A stretch of 64,000 bases of DNA from CAIWHR01 sp963786625 (GCA_963786625.1 CAWAZS010000011.1:186001-250000), one strand, 5' to 3'. Numbered from the stretch's first letter, positions 17,307-28,200 are shown. A program made the numbers and translations. The notes: generated by a model from the letters alone, not told the origin.

Positions 17307-20300
17307 GCGTCGCTCCTCCCCGTGGGGCCGCCTTCAGGCGGCCTTGGAGAGGTCAGCTCAATGCGTCCGGCTGAAGCCGGACCCACAAGGGTTGGACCCG
17401 CGGTGGGTTCCTTCGCGAACAGCGCTTCGAGCCGCGCGAGCGTGGCCGCTGTCGGCCGATGGTGGAACACGCCCGATGCGGTGCCGTCGGCATTGACCCA
17501 GTCCGGCCGCACGCCGCGCACGAACAGATAGAGCACGCCGCCGAACTGCGTCGCGTGGCGGTAGCCCGGCAGCCGGTGCCCGAGGAAGCGGTCGAGGGCG
17601 AGCGCGTAGAGCAGATATTGCAGGTGATAGCTGTGCTCGATCATCGCCCGCTGGATGGGGGCGGGGCCGTAATCCGCTGCCGCGTAGCCGAGGTGGTTCG
17701 ACTTCCAGTCGAGCAGGTAGTAGCGGCCGCCGTGCTCGAAGACGAGGTCGATGAAGCCCTTCAAGTATCCTTCGAGGTCGCGGAATGCGAGGCGGGGGAC
17801 CTCGTAGCCGAGGCTTCGCAGTTCGGCATTGAGCGCCTTGGCCGTTACGCGCGGTGCGGGCAGGCTGAATTCGAGCTCCGCGAGGCGCCGATCCCTGGCC
17901 ACGGTCCCCAGCACGATGCCGTCGGCCAGCGTCGTGCTCATGACGTTCGCCAGCATCCGCGCGACCATGCCGGTCAGATGCGGGATCTGCTCCGTCGAGC
18001 GCACACCGGCAAGGAATTGCGGATGCGTGGACAGGCCGCGGCCTATGGCCTCGTCCCACCTGGCCGGATCGGTGAAGTCGATGTGCTCGAAGATGGCGTG
18101 CAGGCACTCGCCGGCGCTGGTGCCACGCGGAAAGCGCAGGATGTCGTCGGGCGCGATGTCCGGCGGCGGCGCGCCGACGCCCCTCGCAGCCTCGGCGATC
18201 CGCGCGTCGTGGTCGCTCGCTGCGGCTTCGCTCTTCGCGTCGCTGGAAAGACCGCTGAAACTGCCGATCCACCACGCGGGGGCGATCGTCTTCGGCGGAG
18301 GCAGGGCAGTGAGCGATTCGGGCGCAATCGAGGCGAGGACGACCGGCGTGCCGCGCTCGATGGGCAGGGGCGCGAGGGCGACGTGGGGCTTCAGTCGCGT
18401 GGCCAGCGCCTGCCATGCGGCGGCGATGTCGGCCGGGGAACGCTCGCCGTCGAGCCAGCTCTGCGGCGAGTGGCTGCCACCGGCGACGAGCCAGTTGAGG
18501 AAGCTCTTCGTGCTCTCGGTCGCGGAATTGCTCCTGCCGTGCTTCCTCACGTACGTGCCGGCGATCAGATAGCAGCGATGGATCGCGCGCGTCAGCGCCA
18601 CGTAGATGAGGCGCAGCGACTCGGCCGATTCCTCGAGCCTGATCTGTGCCTTGATGCGGCCGTCCTCGGCGCCGAGCTCGTCTTCGGAGCGGAAGTCGAC
18701 GACCGCGGCGCCGTCGGCATCGTGGTATTCGCGTCCTTCCGGTTTCTGGCCGCCGAACCGGGTATTGCCGTCCCACAGGAATGGACAGAACACGATCGGG
18801 AATTCCAGGCCCTTCGCCTTGTGGATGGTGACGATCTGGACGAGATTGCGGTCGGATTCGAGACGCAGCTGCGCGACTTCCTCGGCGGCGCCGTCGCGGC
18901 GCTTCGTCGCCAGCCAGCGCAACAGTGCGTCCGGCGATTCGTGCATCGCCGCTGCCTCGTGGATCTGCTCGCCGAGGTGCAGCAGGTTCGTGAGGCGGCG
19001 CTCGCCGTCGTCGCGGCTCAGCATGCGCGCGCTGACCTTTTCGGCGGACAGGAACTTGCGGTACATGACGCCGACGCCCTGGCGCAGCCAGATCTCGCGA
19101 TATTCCGCGAAGCGTTCGAGGTAGCCAAGGAGCTCCGCTTCGTTGCCCGAGATCTCGGCGATCCTCGCCGCATCGCAGCCCATCATCTCGGTCGCCAGCG
19201 CACCCCGCAGCAGCGCATCGCGCGATGGCTGGTTGACTGCAATCAGCACGCGCTCGACCTCTTCGGCATCGGGAGTCTGGAAGACGCTCGCCTGCGACAA
19301 CTCCACGCTGCCGACGTCGAGCGCGCCGAGCTCGCGCTTCAGCTCGCTGCCCTGCGCGTGCGTGCGGACCAGTACCGCAATGTCGCCGGGGCGCAGCGGG
19401 AGCCGGCCGATGGTGATCCGACCCTTGTCGCCCTCGGCGATGAGCCGCGCGATTTCGGCGGCCGTCGCCTTCGCCGCATACGTCCTGGCGGTGGTCTTGG
19501 GGACGGGCTCGCCTTCGGGGGTCTGCGGGAGCGTCCACACCTGCAGGTCGGCACGCCTTGCGGTGGTCGTGTCGACGAACGGCTTGCGCTCCTTCTTCCC
19601 CATTTCGACCCGGTGGTAGTCGAGGCCGTCCAGCATGAAGGCGCCCGGCTTGGTCGAAAAGAGACCGTTCAACGCCTCGATCAACCCCTTGGTCGAGCGC
19701 TGGTTGGCGGCGAGCGTGTAGGCCCTGGAGGCACTCTTGCGCGCCTGCAGATACGCGTGCAGGTCGGCGTTGCGGAAGCTGTAGATCGCCTGCTTGGGGT
19801 CGCCCACGAAGAACGCCGGCACGCCGCCCGTGGCATAGATGTGTTCGAAGATTGCGAACTGCAGCGGATCGGTGTCCTGGAATTCGTCGATCAGCGCCAC
19901 CGGGAAGCGCTCCCGCAGCGACGGCGCCAGCCCCGGATGCGCGCCGCCCTCGAGCGCCGCGTAGAGGTTGTGGAGCATGTCGTCGAAGGAGATCACGCGG
20001 CGCTCGCGCTTGCGTCGGCGAAGATCCGGGGCGACGGTTTCGATCAGGTCGCGGATCAGGCGCGTCCGGGCGAGGGCGAGCTCGTCGGTGACGGCGGCGC
20101 GGGCGGCGAGCAGGCCGTCGGCCGCGTCGAAGAACGCGTGCTTTGGCGGGACCTGCGTCTTCTTCGTGCGCGAGGCGAGCACGGCGCCCGACAGCAGATC
20201 GAGCTTGCTTTGTGCCGGAAGCGGAGCGAGCGGGAAATTCCCGCTGAACCAGGCGTCCCACTCACGGGCGGCCTGGGCGACGCTCTTTTCGCCGTACGAA

Positions 20301-21085
20301 TTGGCATGGAGCGCGGGAAGCGAGGCCCTGACCGTCGCGACGATCGCTTCGCGCTGCGCGGCCCAGAGTCTTCCCGCTGCGTCGTACGCCGCCGTCACGT
20401 CGGCGGCGTCCGCGGCTGCCGTCGGCGCGTCGATGCCCGCCGGCCACAGGTTTCGCGCCAGCGGCTTGGCGAGGCTGCGCTTCAGCAGCTTCGCGTACTT
20501 CTCGGGCGAGTCGTTCTTCTGCAGCAGGTGGGCGGCGAGCAGCTGCGGGCACCTGTCGTCCGCCACGCGGCGACGCCAGAAATCGTGGACGGCCTCCAGC
20601 ATCATCTCGCTGTCGTCGGTGACGAGCTCGAGCGAGAAGGGCAGGCCGGCGGAAAACGATGCGTCGGCGAGCGCGCGCTGGCAGAAGCCGTGGATGGTGA
20701 AGATCGCGGCCTCGTCGAACGACTGCAGCGCCGAGATCAGCTTGCGTTCGAGCCTCACGCGGTCGCGGGGGGCGCGCTGCTCGACCGCGCGCACCAGGTC
20801 CGGAACGAACGGGTCGCCGTGCGGAGCGGCCCCATCGCCCTCGCCGGCACGCAGCCAGGCGAGCGTCTCGACGATCCGGGCGCGCACGCGCTCGCGCAAC
20901 TCGGCGGTGGCCGCGTTGGTGAACGTCACGACCAGGATGCGCGGGACTTCGAGGTCGCGCTCCAGCAGCAGCCGCAGGTAGAGCCCGCAGATGTTCCAGG
21001 TCTTGCCGGTGCCGGCCGAGGCCTCGATCAGGTTGATGCCGTCGAGGCTGCAGTTGAAGACGTCGAATTCGGTCGGGTTGCTCAT
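17303..21085 (-). CDS. recB: RecB, exodeoxyribonuclease V beta subunit
   Basis: The 3'-5' helicase and nuclease subunit of RecBCD, 1260 residues and unbroken. Walker A EASAGTGKT is at residues 21-29. Other UvrD/Rep motifs are VVTFTNAATAELRERV, ALIDEFQDTDPLQ, FVGDPKQAIYSFR, VTIHKAKGLEFPIVF and YVALTRAIHRCYL. The C-terminal nuclease domain shows YYLLDWKSNHLG, the DxK signature. The extreme C terminus (VGPASAGRIELTSP, PPEGGPTGRSDA) is translated from an inserted family-A palindromic repeat (17322-17386) and so is a lineage-specific tail. recD follows with a 4-base overlap; recC lies 100 bp upstream. Confidence 0.95.
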   Translation of the reverse strand: MSNPTEFDVFNCSLDGINLIEASAGTGKTWNICGLYLRLLLERDLEVPRILVVTFTNAATAELRERVRARIVETLAWLRAGEGDGAAPHGDPFVPDLVRAVEQRAPRDRVRLERKLISALQSFDEAAIFTIHGFCQRALADASFSAGLPFSLELVTDDSEMMLEAVHDFWRRRVADDRCPQLLAAHLLQKNDSPEKYAKLLKRSLAKPLARNLWPAGIDAPTAAADAADVTAAYDAAGRLWAAQREAIVATVRASLPALHANSYGEKSVAQAAREWDAWFSGNFPLAPLPAQSKLDLLSGAVLASRTKKTQVPPKHAFFDAADGLLAARAAVTDELALARTRLIRDLIETVAPDLRRRKRERRVISFDDMLHNLYAALEGGAHPGLAPSLRERFPVALIDEFQDTDPLQFAIFEHIYATGGVPAFFVGDPKQAIYSFRNADLHAYLQARKSASRAYTLAANQRSTKGLIEALNGLFSTKPGAFMLDGLDYHRVEMGKKERKPFVDTTTARRADLQVWTLPQTPEGEPVPKTTARTYAAKATAAEIARLIAEGDKGRITIGRLPLRPGDIAVLVRTHAQGSELKRELGALDVGSVELSQASVFQTPDAEEVERVLIAVNQPSRDALLRGALATEMMGCDAARIAEISGNEAELLGYLERFAEYREIWLRQGVGVMYRKFLSAEKVSARMLSRDDGERRLTNLLHLGEQIHEAAAMHESPDALLRWLATKRRDGAAEEVAQLRLESDRNLVQIVTIHKAKGLEFPIVFCPFLWDGNTRFGGQKPEGREYHDADGAAVVDFRSEDELGAEDGRIKAQIRLEESAESLRLIYVALTRAIHRCYLIAGTYVRKHGRSNSATESTKSFLNWLVAGGSHSPQSWLDGERSPADIAAAWQALATRLKPHVALAPLPIERGTPVVLASIAPESLTALPPPKTIAPAWWIGSFSGLSSDAKSEAAASDHDARIAEAARGVGAPPPDIAPDDILRFPRGTSAGECLHAIFEHIDFTDPARWDEAIGRGLSTHPQFLAGVRSTEQIPHLTGMVARMLANVMSTTLADGIVLGTVARDRRLAELEFSLPAPRVTAKALNAELRSLGYEVPRLAFRDLEGYLKGFIDLVFEHGGRYYLLDWKSNHLGYAAADYGPAPIQRAMIEHSYHLQYLLYALALDRFLGHRLPGYRHATQFGGVLYLFVRGVRPDWVNADGTASGVFHHRPTAATLARLEALFAKEPTAGPTLVGPASAGRIELTSPRPPEGGPTGRSDA
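17322..17386. repeat. family-A palindromic repeat inside the recB 3' end
   Basis: A pair of palindromic arms: GTGGGGCCGCCTTCAGGCGGC at 17322-17342 (18 bp palindromic core CCGCCTTCAGGCGG) and GTCCGGCTGAAGCCGGAC at 17365-17382 followed by CCAC, separated by about 22 bp. The same two arms recur at 21101, 34348, 38607, 39343 and 46701. Here the element is inside coding sequence and encodes the last 25 or so residues of RecB. Confidence 0.9.
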
Positions 21086-21100
21086 ATGACTCAGGCTGCC

Positions 21101-21165
21101 GTGGGACCGCCTTCAGGCGGCGCGCAGCTGGTGGCATCGCCGAGTCCGGCTGAAGCCGGACCCAC
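21101..21165. repeat. family-A palindromic repeat between recC and recB
   Basis: The same two-arm structure as at 17322: a CCGCCTTCAGGCGG arm (21107-21120) and a GTCCGGCTGAAGCCGGAC arm near 21144-21161, ending CCCAC. It fills most of the 100-bp recC-recB spacer, so the leader between the two cistrons can form two stable hairpins. Confidence 0.9.
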
Positions 21166-21185
21166 GGGGAGTCTTGCAGGACGGC

Positions 21186-24100
21186 TCACTCCAGCCTCGA
21201 GTCGTCGATGACCTCGAGCAGCCGCGCGAACACGGTGGTCGCGCACTCGACGAACTCGGCATCGAGTGCGTCGGCGCAACCCCGGAGCGCGAGCACGTAC
21301 GCCGGGTCGAGCTCTTCCGCGTAGGCGTTGAACCTGGAGCTGCGCCAGGCGGCGACGGCCTCGGCGATGCGCTCGCCCCTGGACATGTAGCGCCACGCGG
21401 ACTTCGGGAAGAAATGGACCGGACGCTGCAGTCCCTCGCGGTAGAGACCGAGCAGCGCCGCGAGCTGCGCACGCGCATCCTCGACGTGGGGCAGGGCGTA
21501 GCAGCCGTCGCGCGAGTGCCAGATCGTTCGGGGGGCCGCCTCGGGCCGTTCCATCGCGTTCAGGAACAGGTGATCGATCCAGCCGTTCAGATAGTCGCCG
21601 GCGCGCGCGTCGTCGTAGCGGTAGCGGACGAGCCCCGACTTGCGCAAATCGCCGAAACTGCCGGTCAGGCGCCACGGCTCGCCGTCGAGCACGAACTGGA
21701 GCGTCGCGCCGAGCGGATCGAGCTTTGGTTCGGCAAGCACCGGCGCGAGCGCGCGCGCGAAGTCTTCGAGCCGATCGAGCTCCTGCGTCAGCTCGAGGTC
21801 GCCGAGGCGCCCGACCGGATATTCGATGCCGGCGCGCGCCTGGCTGCGCAACTGGGCGAGGCCATCGCCTTCGAGCAGGCGCGGGAGCAAGCGCTGCGCG
21901 AGGGCATCGCGCGAACGCCAATCGGAAACGAAGGGCTCGGCGTCCTGCAGCTCTTCGTCGCCCTCCGGAAGCAGGATGCCGAGGCGCTCCTTCAGCAGGT
22001 AGCGGCATGGATTGCGGAAAAACCGTGCGAGATTGTCCAGCGTGACGTCGTGGAACTCCGGACCGGCCCCGGGGAGCGGCAGCACGAAGAAGTTCTGCTG
22101 TGGTTCCGATGCCGCGTTCTCGTCCGCTTCCTCGGGCTCGTCGCGGACGGCGGATTCGTCGCCCGCGGCGGCCGGTGCAGGGGCGCTCGTCGCTGCCGGC
22201 TCGAGCACGGGAGGCGCCGACGGCGCCGCCAGCCGTTGTTTCAGGGCTTCGCAATACTCGTCGTGGAAGCTCCGGCGGCGCGCGTCGGCGTTCGCCTCGA
22301 AATACTCGACCGAGAATGACTGCAGCGGATGTTCGACCATGAGCCGCGCCCGCGCCACTTCGAGCGAGTCCGCGGAGAAGGGCGGCTCCTCGATGGCCGC
22401 GGCGCAATAGTCGAGCAGCTCGGCGACGAGGACCGACGGCGGCAGCGGCGCGTTGTCGCGCACGCTTCGCCCCGTGTAGCTCAGATACAGCCGCTCGCGC
22501 GCCGCGAGGACGAGGTCGAGGAACACGTTGCGCTCGTCGATCCGGCGCTCGCGGTCGCCGCGGCGCGGGGCCCGCGCCATCAGGTCGAACTCGGCCGGCC
22601 GCTGCGTCGACGGAAAGGCGCCGTCGTTCAGGCCGATGGCGCAGACGTGGCGATAGGGCAGGGTGCGCAGACTGGCCATCGCGGCGAAGGTGACTGCACC
22701 GCCGGGCATGCCGCCGCGTGTCGGGTCGTCGAGGAGCGCGGTGAGTGCGCTGCGCACGATGTCCACGTCCAATGGCTCGCGCAACCCGCCGTGCGTCATG
22801 TTTGCGGAGAGCTCGTGGATGCGGGCTGCGGTCTCGCGGGCATCGTCGACCTCGTCGCCCGCGGGTGCGACGAAGTCGTCGAGCGCGCCGGTGAGCGTCT
22901 GCCGCCACTCGTCCGGCGATTTCGGCCGGGCGAGATCGGCGTGCAGGCGCTCGAGCCGGCGGACGAATTCGCGGAAGCTCCCCAGCGCCAATGCGGCGGA
23001 GCCCTCCGGATTGCCGGCCGCGAGGCGCTCGTTGACGGGCAGGGTTGCGGAGGCGGGCAGCGCGTAGCCGAGGAACAGCCGATCGAGGCCGTCGCCGAAG
23101 CTGTGGCGGCCGGTCGGGGGCAGGCCGAGCTCGCCGCGATGGCGGCCGTCGATGCCCCAGCGGATGCCCGACTCGCCGATCCACGCGTGGATGGCCTCGC
23201 GCTCGGCGTTGCCGATCGCGAAGCGGCGGCCGATGACCGGCTGCTCCAGGAGCTCGAACACGGCGCTCGCCTGGAAGCGCGAGGTCGCCACGGCCAGCAC
23301 GGCCAGAAGCGCCCGCGCGACCGCATTGAGCACGCTTGCCGGCCGGCCGGTGATCGCGTACGGAATCTCGCGCGCCTTGGGCACGGTGCGAAACACCGCG
23401 TCGATCAGCGGCGCCGCGGTTTCCAGGTCCGGCGTCACGACCAGGATGTCGGACGGCCGCGGGGGATGCGGACCCGCGAAGAGCGCGAGCAGCTGGTCCT
23501 GCAGAACTTCCAGCTCGCGCGTGAGCGAATGGCAGACGTGCACTTCCACGCTGCGATCGTCGGGCGCGAGCTCGACGCCGCCGCGCGCGAGCTCGGTCAG
23601 GTCGAGCATCGCATTCTGGACCCGTGCGAGGAGCGATTCACCTTCGCTCGGCACGAAGCCGGCGTCGTCGACGTCCACGGGACGGTCGTCCTGAAGCAGG
23701 AGGTCGATGTGCGCCTGCGTCTGCCTGCCCCAGGCGGCCAGCAGCCGGTTGCCGACTTCGTGGTGGTCCGCCCGCTCCTTCGCGGCGAGCCAGGCGAGCC
23801 GCTTCCGATCGACGATGTCGAACCAGTATTCGCGGCAGGGGTTCAGCACGTAGAGCCGCAGGTCGATCCACTGCGCGAGGCGATGCAGGATGTCGAGATA
23901 GAGCGGTGGCGTGGTCGGCAGGCAGAAGACGTGCGCCGTGGCCGGCAGTCCCGCGCGCGCCGGAGCGTCGGTCCCCATCCTGTTCATCGCCTCGAAGAAC
24001 GCCACCGACGGATGGCGGCTGTCGGTGCCGAGGTCGCGGGCGATGCGCTGCCACAGCGCGGCCTGCCAGCGCTCGTCGTCCTTGCGCGCGGCGTCGAGGC

Positions 24101-24566
24101 CATCGATCCCGGCGGCCCGGCCGCCGAGCCAAGCCGCGAGCCAATCCGGGCGATACGTCAGGTAGTGCTCGAAGAGCGCGGCGATGCGCGCCGCGAGCTC
24201 GTAGCGCATCACCGCGTCGGCCTGGCGCAGGTACCCGGCGAGCGGCGGATGCGCGGCGACGAACGCCGGCTCGCCGAGGATCCCGAGCACGCGCCAGGTG
24301 AGCACCGGCGTGGTGAAGGGCGAGATTTCGGAGACCGGCACGACGTGCCCGATCTGCCGCCACAGCCATTGCGCGAGAAAGGAGAACCGCAGGTTCGCGC
24401 AGATCCCGAAGCGCTGCGCCGCCGCGAGCTCGACGCGGCGCCTGATCGCCGCGCTGGGCACGATGATCTCCTCGCCCACGAACGGCGGTGCCGCCGGCGT
24501 GGCCATCGCGTCGAGGAGCGCATCCTCGAGCTGCTCGAAGCGGTTGGAGAATCTGATCTGCAGCAT
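21186..24566 (-). CDS. recC: RecC, exodeoxyribonuclease V gamma subunit
   Basis: An unbroken protein of 1126 residues matching the RecC scaffold that recognises Chi in RecBCD. Typical segments are MLQIRFSNRFEQLE at the N terminus, FVGEEIIVPSAAIRRRVEL, RFSFLAQWLWRQIG, VFCLPTTPPLYLDILHRL, RVCAIGLNDGAFPSTQRPAEFDL-type wording (here HVCAIGLNDGAFPSTQRP) and LAARERLYLSYTGRS. The start at 24566 gives the canonical N terminus and rejects a 22-residue extension. It is the first gene of recC-recB-recD on the minus strand. The order and presence of all three imply a functional RecBCD enzyme rather than AddAB. Confidence 0.95.
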   Translation of the reverse strand: MLQIRFSNRFEQLEDALLDAMATPAAPPFVGEEIIVPSAAIRRRVELAAAQRFGICANLRFSFLAQWLWRQIGHVVPVSEISPFTTPVLTWRVLGILGEPAFVAAHPPLAGYLRQADAVMRYELAARIAALFEHYLTYRPDWLAAWLGGRAAGIDGLDAARKDDERWQAALWQRIARDLGTDSRHPSVAFFEAMNRMGTDAPARAGLPATAHVFCLPTTPPLYLDILHRLAQWIDLRLYVLNPCREYWFDIVDRKRLAWLAAKERADHHEVGNRLLAAWGRQTQAHIDLLLQDDRPVDVDDAGFVPSEGESLLARVQNAMLDLTELARGGVELAPDDRSVEVHVCHSLTRELEVLQDQLLALFAGPHPPRPSDILVVTPDLETAAPLIDAVFRTVPKAREIPYAITGRPASVLNAVARALLAVLAVATSRFQASAVFELLEQPVIGRRFAIGNAEREAIHAWIGESGIRWGIDGRHRGELGLPPTGRHSFGDGLDRLFLGYALPASATLPVNERLAAGNPEGSAALALGSFREFVRRLERLHADLARPKSPDEWRQTLTGALDDFVAPAGDEVDDARETAARIHELSANMTHGGLREPLDVDIVRSALTALLDDPTRGGMPGGAVTFAAMASLRTLPYRHVCAIGLNDGAFPSTQRPAEFDLMARAPRRGDRERRIDERNVFLDLVLAARERLYLSYTGRSVRDNAPLPPSVLVAELLDYCAAAIEEPPFSADSLEVARARLMVEHPLQSFSVEYFEANADARRRSFHDEYCEALKQRLAAPSAPPVLEPAATSAPAPAAAGDESAVRDEPEEADENAASEPQQNFFVLPLPGAGPEFHDVTLDNLARFFRNPCRYLLKERLGILLPEGDEELQDAEPFVSDWRSRDALAQRLLPRLLEGDGLAQLRSQARAGIEYPVGRLGDLELTQELDRLEDFARALAPVLAEPKLDPLGATLQFVLDGEPWRLTGSFGDLRKSGLVRYRYDDARAGDYLNGWIDHLFLNAMERPEAAPRTIWHSRDGCYALPHVEDARAQLAALLGLYREGLQRPVHFFPKSAWRYMSRGERIAEAVAAWRSSRFNAYAEELDPAYVLALRGCADALDAEFVECATTVFARLLEVIDDSRLE

Positions 24567-24650
24567 GCCTGCGGCGCGGCCGGTGGGGGCTCGGGTACCC
24601 TGGCCGATCGACGCGGTCGGGTGTGCCGGCATCGGGTCCGGCCAAGGGAC

Positions 24651-24759
24651 GAGCTCCCCGCATCATAACGGGGCAGCTCGCTCACCGGGTGAGCCTGCAG
24701 GTGCGGCGCGTCGGGTCCGCGCGGGCCCGTTTTCTCGGCGTTGATTGCCCGAGATCAAC
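24651..24759 (-). promoter_or_regulatory. structured recC upstream region with a candidate -10
   Basis: The 318-bp gap at 24567-24884 separates divergent recC and a small plus-strand gene. It contains a 10-bp hairpin (24651-24660 with 24669-24679, one bulged base) whose loop holds TATGAT on the minus strand (24667-24662), a good -10 candidate for recC. Next to it is a perfect 15-bp palindrome GCTCACC-G-GGTGAGC (24680-24694), and further on GTTGAT-N8-ATCAAC (24740-24759). These could be regulator sites; no convincing -35 was found. Confidence 0.35.
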
Positions 24760-24884
24760 TTCCGGCGGCGCTGTCCGGATTAGCGTTCTTCGGTCGGTTG
24801 AGGCCGCACGTCGCCGGTATCGGCCACCTGGACCGGGAAGGCCGGGTGGAATCGGCAAGGCGCGACGGTCGAACGGAGATCCAC

Positions 24885-25100
24885 ATGACCCTGAGCGAAG
24901 CGCACCAGCGGGCACGACACGAGACGGTGCTGAACGAAGCGCGCCGGATGGCACGCACCGGCGAATTCGCCGACGCGCGCCAGATCGAGAAGGCATTGCG
25001 CGAGGCCGATCTGGCCGAATCGCTGGATGTCATCGGCGGGTCGGACGCCCGGGCCGAGCTCGACCGTCTCTGTCGCGAAGCGCGCACGACGGCACGCTGA
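24885..25100 (+). CDS. small charged hypothetical protein
   Basis: A 71-residue, mostly helical and highly charged protein (SEAHQRARHETVLNEARRMA, QIEKALREADLAESLDVIGG, RAELDRLCREAR) with no signal peptide or membrane segment. The ATG at 24885 has GGAG eight bases upstream. I recognise no family; the pattern resembles small helical regulators or DNA-associated proteins, but nothing specific can be claimed. It lies between divergent recC and the end of convergent pilY1. Confidence 0.5.
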   Translation: MTLSEAHQRARHETVLNEARRMARTGEFADARQIEKALREADLAESLDVIGGSDARAELDRLCREARTTAR

Positions 25101-25255
25101 TCGCGCCCGCGGCGGAAACGCGCGGGCGCCCTCGACGCTGACGTTCTCGGGCGGCGGGTTGCCGGCGGCCAACGCTCGCGGGCGCCGCCGAGGCGCTAGC
25201 GGCCGCGCGGCGCTGAACTCAGCCGCGAGTCGGCCGCCGCCACCCGGCAACGAGG

Positions 25256-28200
25256 TCAGTCCCGGGTCAGCAGGCGCCACGACACGCGGTGCCTGAGCGA
25301 CGCGGCGCCGGCGAGCTTGACCCCGAAGCTGAAGACCTGGCCCTTCATCGTCGTCACCTGGACACGGATGTCGCCGCTGGACGCGCTGCCGGTCCCGGCC
25401 TGGCCCTGGATCAGCGCAATGCCGGCGATCGCGCCGACGTCGGTGATCGCCGGCACGACGTCGCCGCCCTGCGACTGGAGCACCGAGTTCGCCGTGATGA
25501 GGTCGCGCGCATAGAGCGCCGACGACAGGACGGCCTCGCAGGGATCGTCCGCCGGCTTCGAGAACGTGTAGACGACCGTCTGCACGTCGGCGAAGACGTC
25601 GGTGGCGATCTTCTGCCTCGGGTCGCTCGCATCGTGGTACCAGCCGCGGCCGGTCGCGGTGCCGGTGAACCCGGCCACCGTGCTCCCGTCGACGGCGTTG
25701 AGATCGGCGCGGGAATACGGCGTCGCCGGCTTCGCCTCGGCCGCGGTCCGCGTGCCGTCCCGGATCACGTACATCGTGTTGGTGACCGAGACGTCGTCGA
25801 GGTCCGTCTGGTCGAGCAGCTTGCCCGTGCCGACGAACAGATAGCGGTCGACGTTGTTGTTCTGATCGATCTCGATGCGGATTCCCGTGGTGATCGGCTG
25901 CTCCTTGCCGTTCGCGTCCTTGAGCTTCGCGATCAGCTCGACTTTCCACTTGCTCTCGTCGGGATCGGAGAGGTCGAAGCGCCACACGTTGCCCCGGAGA
26001 TCGCCGCCGTAGGCCTGGAGCACGTACGGGTCCTTGCGGCTGGGCGTGTACGCGCGGATCGTGGACAGTCCGCTCGGGTTGCTGTCGTCGCCGACATCGG
26101 TCGACAGCTTCTTCAGGATCGTTCCGTCCTTCGGGTTCAGCACGTACAGGTAGCCCTTGCCGCCCGGGTTGTTGTACCCGGAGGTGACCAGCACCACCCA
26201 GCCGTAGCGCTAGGTCTTGACGAGCGTCGGCGCGTCGTAGACGTAGCCGAGGTGCTCGTCGGTGAACTCCCACAGCACGCGCTTCGAGGAAACGATGTCG
26301 GCTTCCTTGTCGGTCAGCGCGACCGGTGTGGTGACATCGAGCGCATAGACCGCGCGACCGCCCGCGCCGAGCCCGCCCACCAGGATCGAGCGCCAGTCGT
26401 TGCCGGTGGTCGGCGGGGTCTTGGTGTTGGTGTTGGCGAAGTCGATGTCCCAGACGCGCGGCGTCGCATTGACGTAGAACTTGGACGAGAACTTCGGAAT
26501 GCCGCCGTTGCGATAGCTGAGCGCTCCCAGCGAATACGCGGGCGACGGCGTGTGCGTGGGGTCGTTCGGATTGCTCGCGCTGTACAGCGCCTTGGGAACG
26601 AACGCCCAGGCTTCCTTGCCGGCGTCCGTCGTGGTCGAGTCGATGAACGCGTGCACCATGCCGTCGTTGGCGCCGACGTAGACCATGGGCGTCCGCGATT
26701 TCTTGGCAGCGGCGAATGCCGGATAGCCGGGGTTGCCGGTGTCGTCGTAGGGCTGCGACGGTGCGCCGACCGGCACCGCGCCCGAATAGACGATGTCGCC
26801 GAGCGCGTGCGATCGCACCCGGAAATTGGTCGTCGCCGACGCCCTCGTTCGACTTGTCGCCGCGCAGGAAATCGAGCACGGCCTGGGCGCTGGGCGTGGG
26901 CGTCACGACCGACCAGCCGGCGTTGAGCGGCGGCCTGCTGGTTGGGCGAGAGGCTCGCAAGGCGGAACGGCACCGCGGCGCCGGTCGCGTCGTTGATGGT
27001 GACGATGCGGCGGTTCAGGTCCCAGCCGGTCCCCAGCGCCTGCGCATCGAGCTGCCTTGGCGGCCGACCACAGCGGTTCGTTCTTCGGATTGCCGTCCGG
27101 CTTCGACCGGAAGCGCGCCGGTGGCGGCGTCGAGCTCGTATTTCTTGACGTCGCCCCACCATCCGGCTTCGTAGCTCGTCCGGTAGCCGTACTTCCGCGT
27201 CGCCGTGAGCTGCGCGCCGGCGATGCCCACGGCGGTGCCGGTGCCCGATTGCGAGCGTGAAGTCGGCCAGCGCGCCGACGATGCTCTCCGCCAGCTGCTG
27301 CGGATTGGACGCGTTGAAGTACTTGCCACGGCTGTTGAGCGCGGCGTGCCACAGGTCGTCGATCGGAATCGGGACGCTCCGACGCCCGTGCGGAACCGGC
27401 CAGTCCAGGGTGCCGGCGGTGATGGCGTCCACGCCGGCGGGATAGTCGACGTTGCCCTGGACGCCGATCGAAAGGCCGTAGAGCGTCACGTGCTGCCAGG
27501 GCGCGATCGTGTCCTTCACGTTGTCGGCGATCGTCGGCCGGATGTCGCGGATCCAGTAATACATCGCGAGGTCGGACAGGCTGTTGCTGGTCGCCGTCGT
27601 CGCGCCCTCGTAATACGGTCGCGGATAACGGGCTGCCCGGCGTGAAGCCGGAGATCGGCCCCGGCAGGCTGTTGGGGACCGTGCGGTCCCAGTTGCCGAC
27701 GCTGGCGCTGAAGCCCGCGTAGCCGTTGGGGTCGTTCAACGGAATGTTCCAGTAGCCGTCCGTCGCCAGCAGGTGGTAGTTGGCCTGGCATCGGCCGGTG
27801 ACCGAATCGAGCGGATCGGTCGCACCCGGCAGCCTCGAGTTGCCGGAATTCGAGAAGTACTCGCCGATGCGATAGACGGCGTGGGGCAGCGGCGTGCCGC
27901 CACCGGGCGACCACGGCGTAGAACTTGCTGGAACCACGCCGCCTTGTGGCGTCGCGTCGAACGGCTTGACGTTCAGGAAGAGGTTGTAGCGTGGTGTTGC
28001 TCTCCCACAGCGTGTGCAGGCCGACGCGGGAATCCTCGTCGGTCAGCGCCGAGAAGGCGGTGCCGGCCGCCGTCTTCATCGCCAGCATGCGGGTGCGGTA
28101 GAAGGCGTACCACTTGGCGAAGTTGGCCATCTCCTGCGCATAGCTGCGACCGCTCGGACATGTCGCGCTCGTCGTCGACGAGCTCGAGCCTCCCGCGGTG

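Noticed and set aside
22329..24668. A 779-residue open frame on the plus strand
   Set aside because: It is antisense to recC, an intact and recognisable gene. Long shadow frames are expected at this GC content.
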